Assembly (NCBI GenBank): GCA_026419785.1
Contig: JAODTK010004555.1
Coordinates: forward strand, 62,001-126,000
Origin: Sclerodactyla briareus
Lineage: Eukaryota > Echinodermata > Holothuroidea > Dendrochirotida > Sclerodactylidae
Direction of reading: 5' to 3'
DNA length: 64,000 bases
A program made the position numbers and the translations under genes. The notes under the pieces are model-generated. The model saw only the letters and a program-made list of their open reading frames with translations, was not told the DNA's origin and did not search any database. This document shows positions 24,331 to 36,487 of this stretch, in pieces (the first letter of the stretch is position 1; the number at the start of each line of letters is the position of its first letter).

Positions 24331-24958
24331 GGGTGCGACAGTTAGCAAAATATATTTGCAATGGAACCGAGAAAGAGCGTCCAAGTATATGGCACTGATC
24401 TACCCGAATCGAACTCTGTTCATATAGTCTTCCATGTCACTTTTTCTAACGACCCCCCTTTCCCCGTTATGGATAATAGATACTTGCTCCATTAGGAATT
24501 TGGATCTCTCCTCCTATTATAAATAAGAAAGTTGCTGTCTGTTATAGAATACCAGCCCTTTGTTCTCAAATGAATATCAAACCCATTATCCTATAACGAA
24601 TCATTCAGTTTTCATTATATGTATAACGAACAACCTTCCGCAATGTTCTGCATACGGGTTACTTTCAGTGACTTTCCAATAACACTACAATAGTCAATTG
24701 ATATCTTCGATACATTTCAATGGTGAAAAACTGAGCTGACTGACGATTAACTGCCAGGCCTATTGTGGATAACGAAACTTTATCACCAATATGAATATCA
24801 TAACCTTTAACCCTATGTTCCCACATGGTCTATTTTCAATTCCCCCACCGGCCGGCCACACAATAGTAAATGACTACCTTCTAGATATAGAATGGAGCTG
24901 AATGACTGTATTTTGCAGGGGTTAAGCCCAAGTCACACCACGAACCGTGACGCGATAA
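24331..24958. other. Non-coding, nothing recognised
   Basis: AT-rich, no domain. Confidence 0.4.
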
Positions 24959-24985
24959 GGGGGGGGGGGGGGGGGGGGGGGGGGG
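24959..24985. repeat. Uninterrupted run of 27 G
   Basis: Longest homopolymer of the window; can fold into a G-quadruplex. Length is unreliable in any sequencing technology. Confidence 0.9.
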
Positions 24986-26390
24986 TTGCAGTAGCTCTGC
25001 AGGGCGAAAAATTCGTCGTATTTTTCGCAGGACAAAAGCTGTTGATTGTCAATATCGTAAGACGCACAAACCTCCTCTCACAGAAAACCACTCGACTCAC
25101 GCCCCTGCCTCGGGTGTGGTGTGGTCGTGGGTATATGTGAACAATGCTCGGTATAGAATAGCCTCTAGAGCCAATAACACGTGCTTAGTTTTGAAAGTCG
25201 TCATTGTAGTGAACAGACCCTCTATGCAACCGCACGAAGGGGGCTGCAGCGGCTTATCTATGGCCACTGCTCTTCATGATTCACCGTTAATATTAGTCCA
25301 CTTGAGTATGGCGCCGTCAATCGTTTTATCGCTGAATATAAGTCTTCGTTTATTTACCACTGAATGACCCACAAACTACAGTTCTGATGACGACAACAGT
25401 TCAGCGAATGACTTCAAACACAAATATTTAAACTGTCCTCCAAACTATTGCATTCTCTCCGTGGCGCTCTGTACAATGACTTTCTAGGGAACAAACAAGA
25501 GAGATAGGCAATATGGCATGCTGTCGTCTGAGCGTGGATACCCCCATCCCACATATTTTTACATTGTAACCGTCAAATAGGTAATATACCTTTATTCCCG
25601 TGAAAGTGCAGTATCCAGGTCTGCATCCTTATCGGGTCCTCGAACAGGTCATTACCTCTCTCACAGTTTCGACACTTCACTCAAAAATTCAAAATGACCA
25701 CTAATTATTTTGTTGTATCGAGTATTACTTTACTTACTCCGACCCATTGATCATTTTGGAAGCAGACCCCTTGGGGAAATTTGGCCGTTTGTTATGCCCC
25801 AGTTAATTTTATTTAACATCATGCTTCTATAAGATTTTTTTGCTCTCCAATATTTTTTTCCATAATTGGGCTTCTGAGAGAGTACTTCCCATTGCAAATA
25901 CATATCGTTGAGAAATGTGTAATGAAGTATTCATATTAAGTATTGGTACTCATGATAGACCCTTTTACAACTCCAGATTGCATTCATGACTATTATGATA
26001 GTTATATTTCAGTATTTTCCCTTTTGTCCAACACCAGCGTTATTTGCAATTTGCATTTAATTATAGTTGCAAGAGATTACACCAAATGCTGCCATTCGCA
26101 CTTTGTATAGCACAAGTCGAAAAAGTGGTCTTCACAAAGGAAGAACGAGATAGGCGGGAGTAATCAAGTTATCCATCATCCATTAGAAGCGGTTTTCGAT
26201 AGTGCAGGTTTGCAATAACGCCTTTGTCGACGATCCCGGGAAATGGGTAGTTATATCCCCCACCCTTTTCTAAAACAGTGGGAGTTGTCCTCTTCTGTGA
26301 ATAAATCACAGCGAAAAATAGTTGTCATAGCAGATTGACATCTACATCTTATTTTATTAGTCTTTGGAACCTTCTAAGCCGTGTGCCTGA
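24986..26390. other. Non-coding, nothing recognised
   Basis: ORFs at 24892-25140 and 25116-25367 cross the G-run or lack any domain. The rest is AT-rich. Confidence 0.4.
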
Positions 26391-26394
26391 AGCT

Positions 26395-26935
26395 CGAGGA
26401 AGTTAATTGGATTCTGGCTTGATTAGCTTCATTAGTTTCCTCATCAATATATTGATGTCATACTGTTAGGCAGCTGAAGTATTCTGTCCAGTATGGAATC
26501 CTCATTTCTCAAAGATAATCAGGTAATTGAAAACGTTTAGCGGAGGGCCACTGAGCCTAGCTTTGGGCGGAGACGAATTCGAGGTGATTTGATTCTGGCT
26601 TTGAGAATTGTTCATGGATTCGAAGGTCCTTTCCTTCTCACTATTTCCCTTTAGTTCTCCATACTAACCCCCAATAGGGTCGTTGCCTCACGCTCCGTGG
26701 TAACGCTGTAGATTGAACATTCGAAATATTTTTTCGCGCAGAGAGTTATTAAATGAGTGGAATAAGCCCTTCCTGAGATGTGTTTCTGTCTACGGTAGTG
26801 AAATGCGTTCAAGAAAGTTTCGATGTCATTTTTGAAGAATTGTGGGTGAATCTTTAGGCATCTGGTCATTCTTCTCTTTTTGGTGTTATGGCTCAGGGTC
26901 TTCCATGAAGATTTTGTCCTTCCTGACCCTTTTTG
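26395..26935 (+). mobile_element. CR1-like LINE 3' fragment
   Basis: The DNA aligns in order with the 3' part of the LINE at 57975-60535: TGGATTCTGGCTTGATTAG, CAGTATGGAATCCTCATTTC, GGTAATTGAAAACGTTTAGC, GGCGGAGACGAATTCGAGG, TTTTTTCGCGCAGAGAGT, AATGCGTTCAAGAA and ATTTTGTCCTTCCTGACCC. The matching protein text includes IFSRRELLNEWN and the EVI (GDLI.VFK) block. Several frame changes; clearly dead. It ends at the same CCTGACCCTT as the full element. Confidence 0.8.
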
Positions 26936-26954
26936 AATCGCCTGAACTTTGTTC

Positions 26955-27120
26955 AAGGAGAGACATATGGGTCACTTGGTTGTGTGTGTGTTTGTCTCTT
27001 TCTGCTTTCTGTTTCTGTCTGTCTGTCGTCTGTCTGCCCGTCTGTCTGTCGTCTGTGCGGTTAGATACTCCTGAACCGTGAGCCATCCTGCTGGGACCTT
27101 TTTGTGAGTCGCGGTGAAGA
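26955..27120 (+). repeat. Microsatellite-linked module, TGTC version
   Basis: (GT)n, then (TGTC)n at 27010-27055, then GTTAGATACTCCTGAACCGTGAG, which matches the GATAT..CTGAACCGTAAG word of the other modules. It directly follows the LINE end. Confidence 0.7.
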
Positions 27121-27345
27121 GTTGCTCGAGTGCATCCACTTTTCGTTCGTCCGAAAAGACAGCCTCATTTTGCATAAATTTTGCATTTTAAAATGAAAAT
27201 TGGCCCTGAAGCTTGTGCACACGTATCTCTTGAGCGGTAGAATGCATTGGTGGAGCCGTTGCTGGGTATATAACAACTATTAAGGGTACACGAATCGATC
27301 AGTCCTGGCATGATATATAGCTAATTAAGTAGTCTAACTTGCAGA
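27121..27345. other. Spacer between module and tandem block
   Basis: Holds TTTTGCATAAATTTTGCATTTT; no gene. Confidence 0.4.
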
Positions 27346-29745
27346 ATGTCTGCTATATTTTTGAAGTTTGTTGGATATCGACGAAACTTGGTGGAGATGG
27401 TTATCTATAGTCCCAATGAATTTTACAGTATGGTACGAGGCCCCAGAGGTCATTTAATGTTCATAGTCTGTCTGTCATTCAAGGTCACTTAGGGGTCAAA
27501 AACTGTTTTTGGCCAAAATCGGAGAATTGAATGTCTGTGAAGGCTGTAAGGTTCACCATTGTGATATAATTGTTGACCTGCATGTGTGTGACCTTGACCC
27601 ACAATTGACCTCTGTCGGGTGGTCATGTGGTTAAAGGATGAGTCTTGAATAATGTCTTATTTTAAGGAGGTACCGGCAAAAAATAGCAACTGGTTATTTT
27701 TGGATCTGTGATAGACCTTTGTTGCTTTGGATGTAGACCAACTCCCGCTTCGCTCGGAGGCATAATTTGGTAGTTACAAGGGGTCAAAGTTTTAAATTTA
27801 ATAGCTTTTCGCAATACTGGCGTGTTTCATTGGAATGCAATATGCGACTAGGAGTGGATCATCAACTGGAGAGTAACCATTTTTAAAAAACGCCATGTCC
27901 TTGAAGGTCATCAAAGGATCAACTTAGGGGTCAAAAAATGACTTTAGTACTTTTTGGGCAATAGCACTGGGCATGTTCATCAGAATGCAACATGCTCTAG
28001 GAGTGGATGTATCACCTGGAGAGTTTACAATTTCATCAAAATGCCATGTCATTAAAGTCATTCAAGGTCACTTAGGGGTCAAAAACGGTTTTCTGGCCAT
28101 AATCGGAGGAATTGAATATTGTGAAGGCTGAATGGTCACATTGCATATAATTGTTGCCTGCCTGTGGTGACCTCTGACCGCCAATTACTCGTCGGGGTGG
28201 TCATGGGTAAAGGTTGGTCTGAAGTAAATGTGCTTATTTAAGGAGTACGGGCAAAAAAATAGGAAAATGGTTTTTTTGATATGATAGGGACCTTTGGTTG
28301 CTTCATGGAGGAAACCAAAAAAAAAAAATCTCCGCTTCGATCGGATACCTACTTTGGTAGTTACAGGGGTCAAAAGTTTAATTTATAGCTTTTTCGCAAT
28401 AACAGGAGGCGTGTTCATGGAATGCAATATGCTCTAGGAGTGGATGCATCACATGGAGAGTAACATTTTTATAAAAAACAGTATGTCATTGAAGGTCATC
28501 AAAGGTCACGTAGGGGTAAAAACATGATATAGTACTTTGGCAATAGCAACTGGGCATGTCATCAGAATGTAAAATGCTCCTAGAGTGGGATGTATCACAT
28601 TGGAGAGTTACAATTTCATAAAAAATGCCATGGTCATTAAAGGTCATCAAGGTCACTTCAGGGGTCAAAAATGTTTTGGCCATAATCGGAGAATTGAATA
28701 TCTGTGATAGGCTGGAGATTCACCATTGTATATAATTGTTAGACCTGCAGGTGTTGTGTACACCACCCCGCTGACCTCAAGTTGACTCCTGTCGGGTGGT
28801 CATGTGGTTAAAGGTTGAGTCTTGAATAAATGTGCTTATTAAGGAGTTACGGGCAAGAAAAAACTGGTATTTTTGGTATGTGATAGACCTTCGTGTGCTT
28901 CATGGAGGTAAAAGCCACTCCCGCTTCGATCGGACGCATAACTTTGGTAGTACAAAGAGGTCAAAGTTTAAATTTAATAGCTTTGTCGCAATAAAACATT
29001 AGGCGTGTTCATTGTGAATCCTAATGAAACTGGTGGAGATGGTACACCTTTGATCCCGAGTAATTTACAACACGTAAAGGTCATTAAGGTCATTTAATTG
29101 ATACTTGCATCAAATTACACAATTTTTGAATTTTGTTAAATGGCCAGTAAAATTGGAATGAATGAGCTAGGGGGCTCGTAGAGTTTGTATGGTAATTTTT
29201 TGTGGGTTTTTCAGTATCAAAACAACCATCCTATAGACAAGCGCGACAGGTAAAGGTCAAAGTTTTAGGAAATGTGCTTATTTTATGAGTTATAGGCCAA
29301 AGAAAATAAAAACTGTCGATTTTTGGAATATGTGATGCTCTATATTGCGACATAGACGAAACCAACTCCCGCTTCAATCTGGACCCTGGTCTTAAAAGTA
29401 CAAGCGGGTAAAGGTTGATTTAATACCGTTGGGCGATAGCATAGGGTTTGTTTACTGATGACATATGCTTTGGGGCGTGGTGCAGCACATTGAGGCAAGC
29501 ATTGTTAATAAAAAACCGTCATGTCATCAAAGGTCATCGAGGTCAAGAAACTCGACAAAATATTAACATTTTCTGCAATCAATTTTAGTGACTGTGTGTT
29601 ATTATCAACTGATTTCGGGACATGTTGCATATGATCAAGGGTAACATTTTTCATAAAAACCGTTATGGCATCAAAGGTCATGCAAGGTAACTTATGGACC
29701 AAAAACTGTCAAAATAAAAACATTTACTGCAACAAGTTCCAGAGA
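27346..29745 (+). repeat. ~590-bp tandem repeat, block 1, rich in AGGTCA
   Basis: GTCGGGTGGTCATGTGG or near copies start at 27614, 28191 and 28791 (577 and 600 bases apart). A unit runs: AAAGGTTGAGTCTTGAATAAA, AAGGAGTTACGGGCAAAAA, CTCCCGCTTCGATCGGA, GGGGTCAAAGTTTAATTTAA, CGCAATAACA, GCTCCTAGGAGTGGATG, CACATGGAGAGTTAC, GCCATGTCATTGAAGGTCA and a second TGGATGTATCACATGGAGAG half. At 28493-28508 two AGGTCA copies have a 4-base spacer. The last 700 bases are more diverged. Confidence 0.85.
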
Positions 29746-30430
29746 CTGTACGCTACCTTTAGAATGGTTTAGTCTTGGGGCACTCTAGTTGACCAGCATG
29801 ATGCTGAAGTGAAATCACTATTATTATAGCTGCATAAATACAAATGTTTACTCATTCAAACCCAGGCATGTTAGTTACATTCCATCCTAACTATTATTCC
29901 CATCTGTGACAGACAGTGATTTCATCCATGTCAAACACCTGTTTTGTACATTGAGGTTCACATCAGCATGTCATAACCCTTCTGGGCCCCCTACACTGAA
30001 CATAACGGTAACACTCAGTCATTGTTTACTTACTCCCGCGGCACCTATTCAAGATAATGGTGTCAGGTGTCACCGCAGTAGCTGGGTTTGTGAGATGGGG
30101 GGGGAGGGTAATCCCTTGTATCAATTAGTCATAGCTTCAGCCAGTAGCCTGCATGGATACTGCCAGGACGCCTATTAGATGCTCATTCCACTCTAGACAG
30201 GATGCGAGAGGGGGGGGTGGAACTCCATAGGGAGTGATGGAAGTATAGATGTATTATTTGTTTGATGTAGGGTCCATTTCATTGTTGGACACTACAGTAA
30301 TCTGAAGGAAAATATTTACGCAGTAAGTATTGGTTTTAATGGGAGGGTCCAGTAGGTAGGATCAAGGCGTGTAGTCAATGAGGCAAGAATGTTGAAATAT
30401 TAAGGGTATTGGGATATTAAAGCAACATAT
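29746..30430. other. Non-coding, nothing recognised
   Basis: The ORF at 29906-30178 has no domain. G-runs at 30090 and 30209. Confidence 0.4.
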
Positions 30431-30449
30431 GGGATGCCTGGTAAGTGTT

Positions 30450-30530
30450 TGCATGGACCTAAAAGAAGAAATCACTGATCGCGCACCAGGCGAGACACTG
30501 GGGGCGACGGCCTTTGGCACGAAAATACTA
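30450..30530. repeat. Dispersed fragment CTGATCGCGCACCAGGCGA, copy A
   Basis: CTGATCGCGCACCAGGCGA followed by ACACTGGGGGCGACGGCCTT is shared with 50550-50605 at high identity, flanked on the left by GCATGG in both. GC-rich in AT-rich surroundings. Identity of the parent element unknown. Confidence 0.55.
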
Positions 30531-31370
30531 AACTCACGGATTACAGTACGGAACAAAGCACTATGTCAAGCTAGTACTATAAGGACAGCGACCAAGAACA
30601 TACTTCTAGAATAGGGCTGACTGCTTCTTCGATTTAAACAGTAATAGTACAGCAGAAGTCCCATAATCAGATGAACAATTCTACTGCATGAATGTAGCCT
30701 ATACACCTTTACTATTCGGGCTGTGTAGGACGCACAAGACCGTGACCGGATTATATCGTTTATGCATAATTCCCACACGTACCGTATCCTGTCCCCCCCC
30801 CCCCCCCACCGTATGTACTAGGTGATAGCTATTTCAAACCACAAGACTGTTCAACCAAAATGCAGAAAAACATATAGGCTGCATTATGTGACATAAAGAC
30901 ATGCCACATGCAGCTACGCCATTGTTGATTTCTTCACGTGTAGAACAGACTAACGACTTGCTGTCAATAAAAGTGAGGAGGGGGAGGGGAGGGGGAGGGG
31001 GGTTGCGGAGCAGGGAACAATATTCCCGTAGTTTGTGGATGTTTTTATTGAATTTCGAGTTGCTACACAGTAACTGCCCTAGTGAAGAGATGCAGTTCAT
31101 CCCCCAGAGCCCCGTCCGTGAGTAATCACAGGACAGGACGGTGAAAGCATCTCCTACACACAGTTGCTATATGCCTCTCAGCAGCTTGCTAGACATGGTA
31201 GACTCGTTAATTAGACCAAATGAGGCTCGAACCTCACCAAATGGATGGAATACGGTAACGGTCCTCTTCGGTGTTGAAATTCTTTAGAGGAGGGTGGGGG
31301 CGGATTTGAAGACGGTGGTGGCCGACCATAAATTATTGGAGTGGAACGGCTGAAAGCGTGCTACACTCAT
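30531..31370. other. Non-coding, nothing recognised
   Basis: Contains C15 at 30793 and a GGGGAGGGG run at 30978; no gene. Confidence 0.4.
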
Positions 31371-31374
31371 TAAC

Positions 31375-31530
31375 TGTGTTATAATTTACACTACACTGTG
31401 TAACTACACACCTATCCCCGGTGTTGTGTTAGAAATCATTACACAACATTGTGTGAAGGTTGTGTAAAAACACACAGATTGTGAAGACTAACACAATGAT
31501 TGTAATTTCTTACACTATATAACATGTATA
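31375..31530. repeat. TTACACA MITE-like element, copy 2
   Basis: ACACTACACTGTGTAACTAC, GTGTTAGAAATCATTACAC, AACATTGTGTG, GTGTAAAAACACACAGATTG, ACACAATGATTGTAATTTC. Same vocabulary and spacing as the copies at 13.6 and 32.5 kb. Confidence 0.6.
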
Positions 31531-32495
31531 ATGCATAAGGCCAATAAAAAAAGAAAAATGTTTTTCGTCCTAATCGCTGAAAGTTGGCAGGAGGGCCTTT
31601 TTTTTTTTTTTTTTTGCTCTCAGACAGTCCAGAAATACCCCTATTTAGTACTGTATGCGGCGGTACACCAGTTCTGGAAATGGCATGAGGCTTTTTTTTT
31701 TCTTTTTTCCCTGAGGGTTATCCCCCTAGTGGCCACAAAGCCAATCCAAAATGTTCCTTACATAGTTTGCATGGATCAGTAGTAAGCTTTTTCCTTTCAA
31801 CATATTTTGAAAAGTTAGCAAGTGAAGTTGTCAAAAAAAAAAAGAAATTTGACAATTATCTCAAAAAAGCGTGCGGGCGGGGACGAGAAACTGCTGTTTT
31901 TTTTTACTTGGCCTAATAGGCGGGACTGTTGAGAATGTATTTACTTTGTTCCATCTTGTAGCTCACGGTGAAGGATCAATAATTACGTGGTAATATAAAA
32001 TCTCTCAAGCTTCAAGCAACACCTTCATAAAACTTCCGCAGCGAAGATATCAAACTAAGCCTCTACTACGTAACGTCATGGAGCTTCCTGTAACTGATAC
32101 CCATTTGGGGGAGGTGAAGTGCCAATATACTGTGATTGAAACTCTGTCTGATATTCTGATAAATCTTAAGTCATTTGAGGGCCGCAGAGGTTATAATACA
32201 AGAAAGTTCTAAAACATGAACACTGGTCACTATCACCTTAACAACAGGACATTACAAATATAAGTGCAATGGATAACTCCAATAATGTGATCTCACAGCT
32301 CTCACCAGTCATTCATCAGAGGCCAAACATATGTGTCTTACATCGGCAATGACCATGGAATAGTTTAGTGTGTTTGTAGGAAAGGCGCTGGGGCAGAGGT
32401 GGATTTCCCAAAATAAAGGAGCAACTAGCTATAATAGACCTGTATATGTGTGGTACTAGGGGCCCACCACGTGCCCCTTCACTTAAAATATGTTA
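31531..32495. other. Non-coding with T-runs
   Basis: T17 at 31599 and T11 at 31691; no gene. Confidence 0.4.
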
Positions 32496-32499
32496 TGTA

Positions 32500-32645
32500 G
32501 GATATACACAACACCTTGTAACTAGCAAATATCCCGAATGTGTAGAAATTACACAACATTTTGCGTTCTACACAATGATCGTGTAATTGGTTACACAACA
32601 CCAAAAAGTGTGCTGGGATACACACATTTTTAAGAGTGTGCGGCA
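32500..32645. repeat. TTACACA MITE-like element, copy 3
   Basis: ACACAACACCTTGTAAC, GTGTAGAAATTACACAACAT, CTACACAATGATCGTGTAAT, TTACACAACACC and a right edge CACATTTTTAAGAGTGTG. That edge is the reverse of the CGCTTAAAAATGTTG left edge of the copy at 13.6 kb, so the two lie in opposite orientation. Confidence 0.6.
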
Positions 32646-33060
32646 TGCGATCCAGTGGACGATAACCTGATAATGGGACTCCAAGGCCTTCGGATTGAGG
32701 CGGTTGACAAAATTACAACAAACATCTGCTATCTCAGAAAGAAAAATTCCACCCTACAAAGACGTTACAAAAAATTCGTTACAAAATATATAGCTGCTAT
32801 ATTTATGGACATTCCCACCCCAATATTCAGTGCAACCAAAACAAACACTCATGCAAGATCCGACCTAGGTCTTGCGTAGGACGATATTGTTTTACCCTTC
32901 CTGAACGCGAATTGTCCTTATCTGTCTATACAACATAATAATACAGCAACCCGGAATGGATGAATAATCAGACTGTAAAGTGGGGGGGCGTACTACGAAA
33001 AGAGTGTCAGATTGAAGCAGCAGGTTAATATTCGGACTAATCAACGTTAGCACTGAATAT
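32646..33060. other. Non-coding, nothing recognised
   Basis: The ORF 32655-32879 is Lys/Thr-rich without domain. Confidence 0.4.
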
Positions 33061-33064
33061 ACCG

Positions 33065-34340
33065 CCCAACAATCGCCATTTTTAGCTCAACCAGCTATGC
33101 TGGTTGAGGCTATGGAATCTATTTATCGATCTATCTATCATCTATATATCTCGCGATCTATCTCTGCCATTTTTAGATCAAACCAGCTATTGTGGTTGAG
33201 CTATTGATCTATCTATCTATCTATCGCTCTATCTATCTATCTATCTAATCTATTATTATCTATCTACTAAATCTATCTATCTATCTATTATCTATCTTAT
33301 CTATGTATCTATCTATCTATCAGTGTGTCAACATTGCCTTTTTCGTCCCCAAATAGTTCATTCGTGATGGATGTTGACCTAAATTTGGGCACAGTGTTCG
33401 GACCCATGGGATATTGCTTGACTTTGTGAAGGTCAAGGTTAAATGTCATTGAAGGGGCAGTATAGGCATCAGGTGCCAAATTTTCAAAATGTATGTCCTC
33501 CTACAAAATGTTAGTCCTAGTGCGATGTTTGGTCATAATAGGGTCGTTCAGGAATTTTCGGTCCAAGTTCCCACTGGGCCGATCGGCCCACTTTATGAAG
33601 TTTCACACAATAGTACGTGAAATGGAATCTCCTCCCACAAGATTCAGTTAATGTTCTCCAAAGTTACATGTAAGGTAAGTGGGGAGAGCCATCAGGTGTG
33701 TTTGGGAGTCTTGGGTCCAGGGAACCCAGTGTGGCACTAGGGCCAACTATGAAATACTGCAAAATTTTTGTATCTCCAAAAAATTTTGTTGCACGGTGCT
33801 GATGTTCAGTGTAATGGTGTCTAATAGCCATACTTCAGGGTGCCCAGGAATTTAGGACACAGGGCCCTGGTGTGGGCTCTGGGAGGCCCACATGTGGCAT
33901 AACGCAAAATGCTTCTCTAGTACAAATTGTACGGGACACAGTGCGATATTCGGTCATATGATGACGTCTAACAGCGGTTACCTTTGGGGGTGTTCGGAAT
34001 TTTTGGTCCAAGGTTCCCCTAGGGCCCGTCGGCCCATTTTATGGAATTTCACCCAATGGTACTGGAAAGGCATCTCCTCCCACAGTAGGACCCAATATTT
34101 GCGGTAGTTGGTCTAACTGTGGGCACTGCGGCCCCCAATATGTGGAGTATATCGACTGCTAGACATCTTTGGGCCATATGAAGTTTCATGGTCCAAAAGT
34201 TCTTAAGGGGCACAATAGGCCATTGTTTGAAATGCCTTCTTGGCCTCATGAAACTTGAACATATCACATATTTGTACAGCTGTCCCTGGTCTTGTGCGGT
34301 TTGAGCTACAGCACCATTGGTGCTCTTGTTACAGTGGCGT
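33065..34340 (+). repeat. ~1.3-kb composite repeat led by hairpins and (CTAT)n, copy 2
   Basis: Two ~92-bp units starting CGCCATTTTTAG / TGCCATTTTTAG each hold a hairpin; CTCAACCAGC-TAT-GCTGGTTGAG at 33086-33108 has a perfect 10-bp stem. (CTAT)n follows each (33110-33160 and 33205-33320). Then come CAGTGTGTCAACATTGCC, GTGATGGATGTTGACCTAAA, GTGAAGGTCAAGGTTAAATG, four ~150-bp units with TTCAGGAATTTTCGGTCCA and GGGCC (33543, 33697, 33839, 33988; one has the palindrome GGGCCGATCGGCCC), and the same end CGGTTTGAGCTACAGCACCA as copy 1. Confidence 0.8.
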
Positions 34341-34379
34341 GCCAGAGAGGAGGGACGCACCACGTTCGCACCTCAAAAA

Positions 34380-36118
34380 CCTCAGGCCCCCGTGTGCACC
34401 CCCCCCACATGAATTTCGATTTTCGGCAAGAAAAAAAAAAAAAAATCTGAGTCAGTATGCGACCAAACAGTTTATATATAGATCTGGCGAACAAAACAAA
34501 AAAGCACAATAAGGCAGTAATGTGCCAATCGCCGCGAATGCACTGAAGAGTGAACAAATTTCGTGATTCGCTGTTCTAGTGTGGATTTAGTCCCGTTGCT
34601 CTCCCCTCTCTCGACATCTCCATGGAAATTTCTGCATAAATTGGCCCCCTAGCCTATACATACCTGTGAAGTAAAAGGTTATACAACAACATTATCATGG
34701 CCATCGAAAAACTACAATCAACCTCCTTCTTATTACTAACCTTTAGCCTCCGGTCAGTTCCGATTCTCGACCATTGCACGCGCCGATTTGGAACGGCAGT
34801 CGTCGAGGCTATCAGACTGCTCGGTTTCAACGCTGTTTCTCAGGTAACTGATCTTTGGGAAGTTTCCTGCTCTCTCGAGCATGGCGTCATCCTGGTTGGG
34901 ACAGTAGACCTAAGCTAGTTCGCGCGCCCTGGTTGAACATTAGTTGGAGCACAAACGTGGGCATTCTGGCAAAAAATAAAGTCGGGGCAGCGTTAAGAGT
35001 AAGAACCGAGGTCTAAAAATGTTTCAATTTTCCACCGATTACACATTTGTGGTCATAACATGCCCGGTTAGAAGCTTCGGACAAACATGCAGCCCAAAAC
35101 GTCCGGAGAGGTCATTTCTGGCCATCGGGGGCTGCGACAACCGGAAAACTTTTTTGGGTACGAGTTGCGGCAACCTACGGTGGCGCTCCGCGTAGATAAT
35201 GAATTCTTTGCCCCTGCAAAATGGTCTGTGGCCCCCTTGTGCCCCCCCCCCCCCACATGAGATTTCGATTGTCGGAAGAGGAAAAAAAAAAAATCTGTAG
35301 TCAGTTATTCGACAAAACAGTTTGATATAGTAGATCTGGCGAAACAAAACAAAAAAAATCACAATAAAGGCAGTAATTGTGCCAAATTCGCAGCGAATGC
35401 GAAGAGTGAACAAATTTCGTTTGTCTGCGTGTTCTTGTGTGATTTCGTCCCGTTGCTCTCCAATCATCTCCGCACACTCCATGGAAATTCTGCCTCATTG
35501 GCACCCCTAGCCGATACATACCTGTGAAGTAAGTTATCAAACAAAAACCCTTCTCATTGACCTCAGAAATCTGTTACAATCAACCTCTTTATTAACTAAA
35601 CTAGCCTCGCGTCCCGTTTCCTATTCCCTCGACCATTGCACCGCGCGATTGGAACTGCGTGAGCTAAGGCTATAAGGATGATCGGATTTCAACGATGTTT
35701 TCTCCAGGTAACTGCTACTTGGAAGTTTCCTGCTTCTCTCGAGCAGGGTCATATCATGGTTGGGACAGAGAGACCTAAAGGCTGCTTCGCGCGCCCTGTG
35801 AAATTATATGAGCACAAATGTTGGGCATTCTGGCCAAAAAATTAAAGTGGGGCAGAGTTAAGAGTAGCCAGAGGGTCTGACAAAAGGTTCAATTTCCACC
35901 GATTAACAACATTTGTGGTCAGGAACATGCCCAGGTTTTGAAGCTTCGGAACAGGCAGCCCCAAAAGTTCCGGAGAGAGGCATTTCTGCCATCTGGGGGC
36001 TTGCGCAAACCGGCAACTTTTTTTGTACGATTCGCGCCAACCTACGTTGGCGCTCGCTTAGTAGTATTTCTGTGCCCCCTGCAAAATTCTGTGAGCCCCT
36101 GTGCACCCCCCCCCCCAT
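34380..36118. repeat. ~850-bp tandem duplication (two units)
   Basis: CACATGA..TTTCGATT starts at 34406 and 35253 (847 apart), and GGGGCAG..GTTAAGAGTA at 34984 and 35849. Each unit opens with A-rich DNA after a C-run, and includes AGATCTGGCGAA, GTGAACAAATTTCG, CTCGACCATTGCACGCG, TCTCGAGCA and, at the end, a GCTTCGGA..CAGCCC..CGGAGAG block with CCTACG.TGGCGCTC and GCCCCTGCAAAAT, then the next C-run. ORFs of up to 147 codons in it are not conserved between units. Confidence 0.85.
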
Positions 36119-36389
36119 AGGAAAAGTCTGGGCGACGCCAACATGACTTTACAACTTTTAGTACAGGCAAATGTTCAGATCCTGAAGTTGGCCCCCCTCT
36201 AGTAATAGTGAATGATATGAGTGATGACACTGTCCAGCGTGTACATCTGACCTGTCCTGAACTCCAAGACACGGACGGACGAGCGTCATACATGTGGCCT
36301 GCCTAATACAATACTGATACCGGGTAGGGATGGAACCCCAGATCTGTCCACTTTGTTTGTAACCGGAAGTACTTCTTTTCTGAACATTC
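36119..36389. other. Possible tRNA-like SINE debris
   Basis: The minus strand at 36320-36336 reads GGGGTTCCATCCCTACC, loosely like a tRNA T-arm. Too weak for a SINE call. Confidence 0.2.
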
Positions 36390-36390
36390 A

Positions 36391-36487
36391 TGTATGTATG
36401 TCTGTATGATGTATGTATGTGGTAGTAGGTATGTATGTATGGATGTATGGTATTGTATGTATGTATGTATGTATGTATGTATGTATG
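36391..36487. repeat. (GTAT)n microsatellite
   Basis: Mostly perfect ATGT repeats with a few interruptions near 36407-36450. Confidence 0.95.

Noticed and set aside
35039-35482. 147-codon minus-strand ORF
   Set aside because: It lies in the 850-bp duplication and is not open in the other unit.
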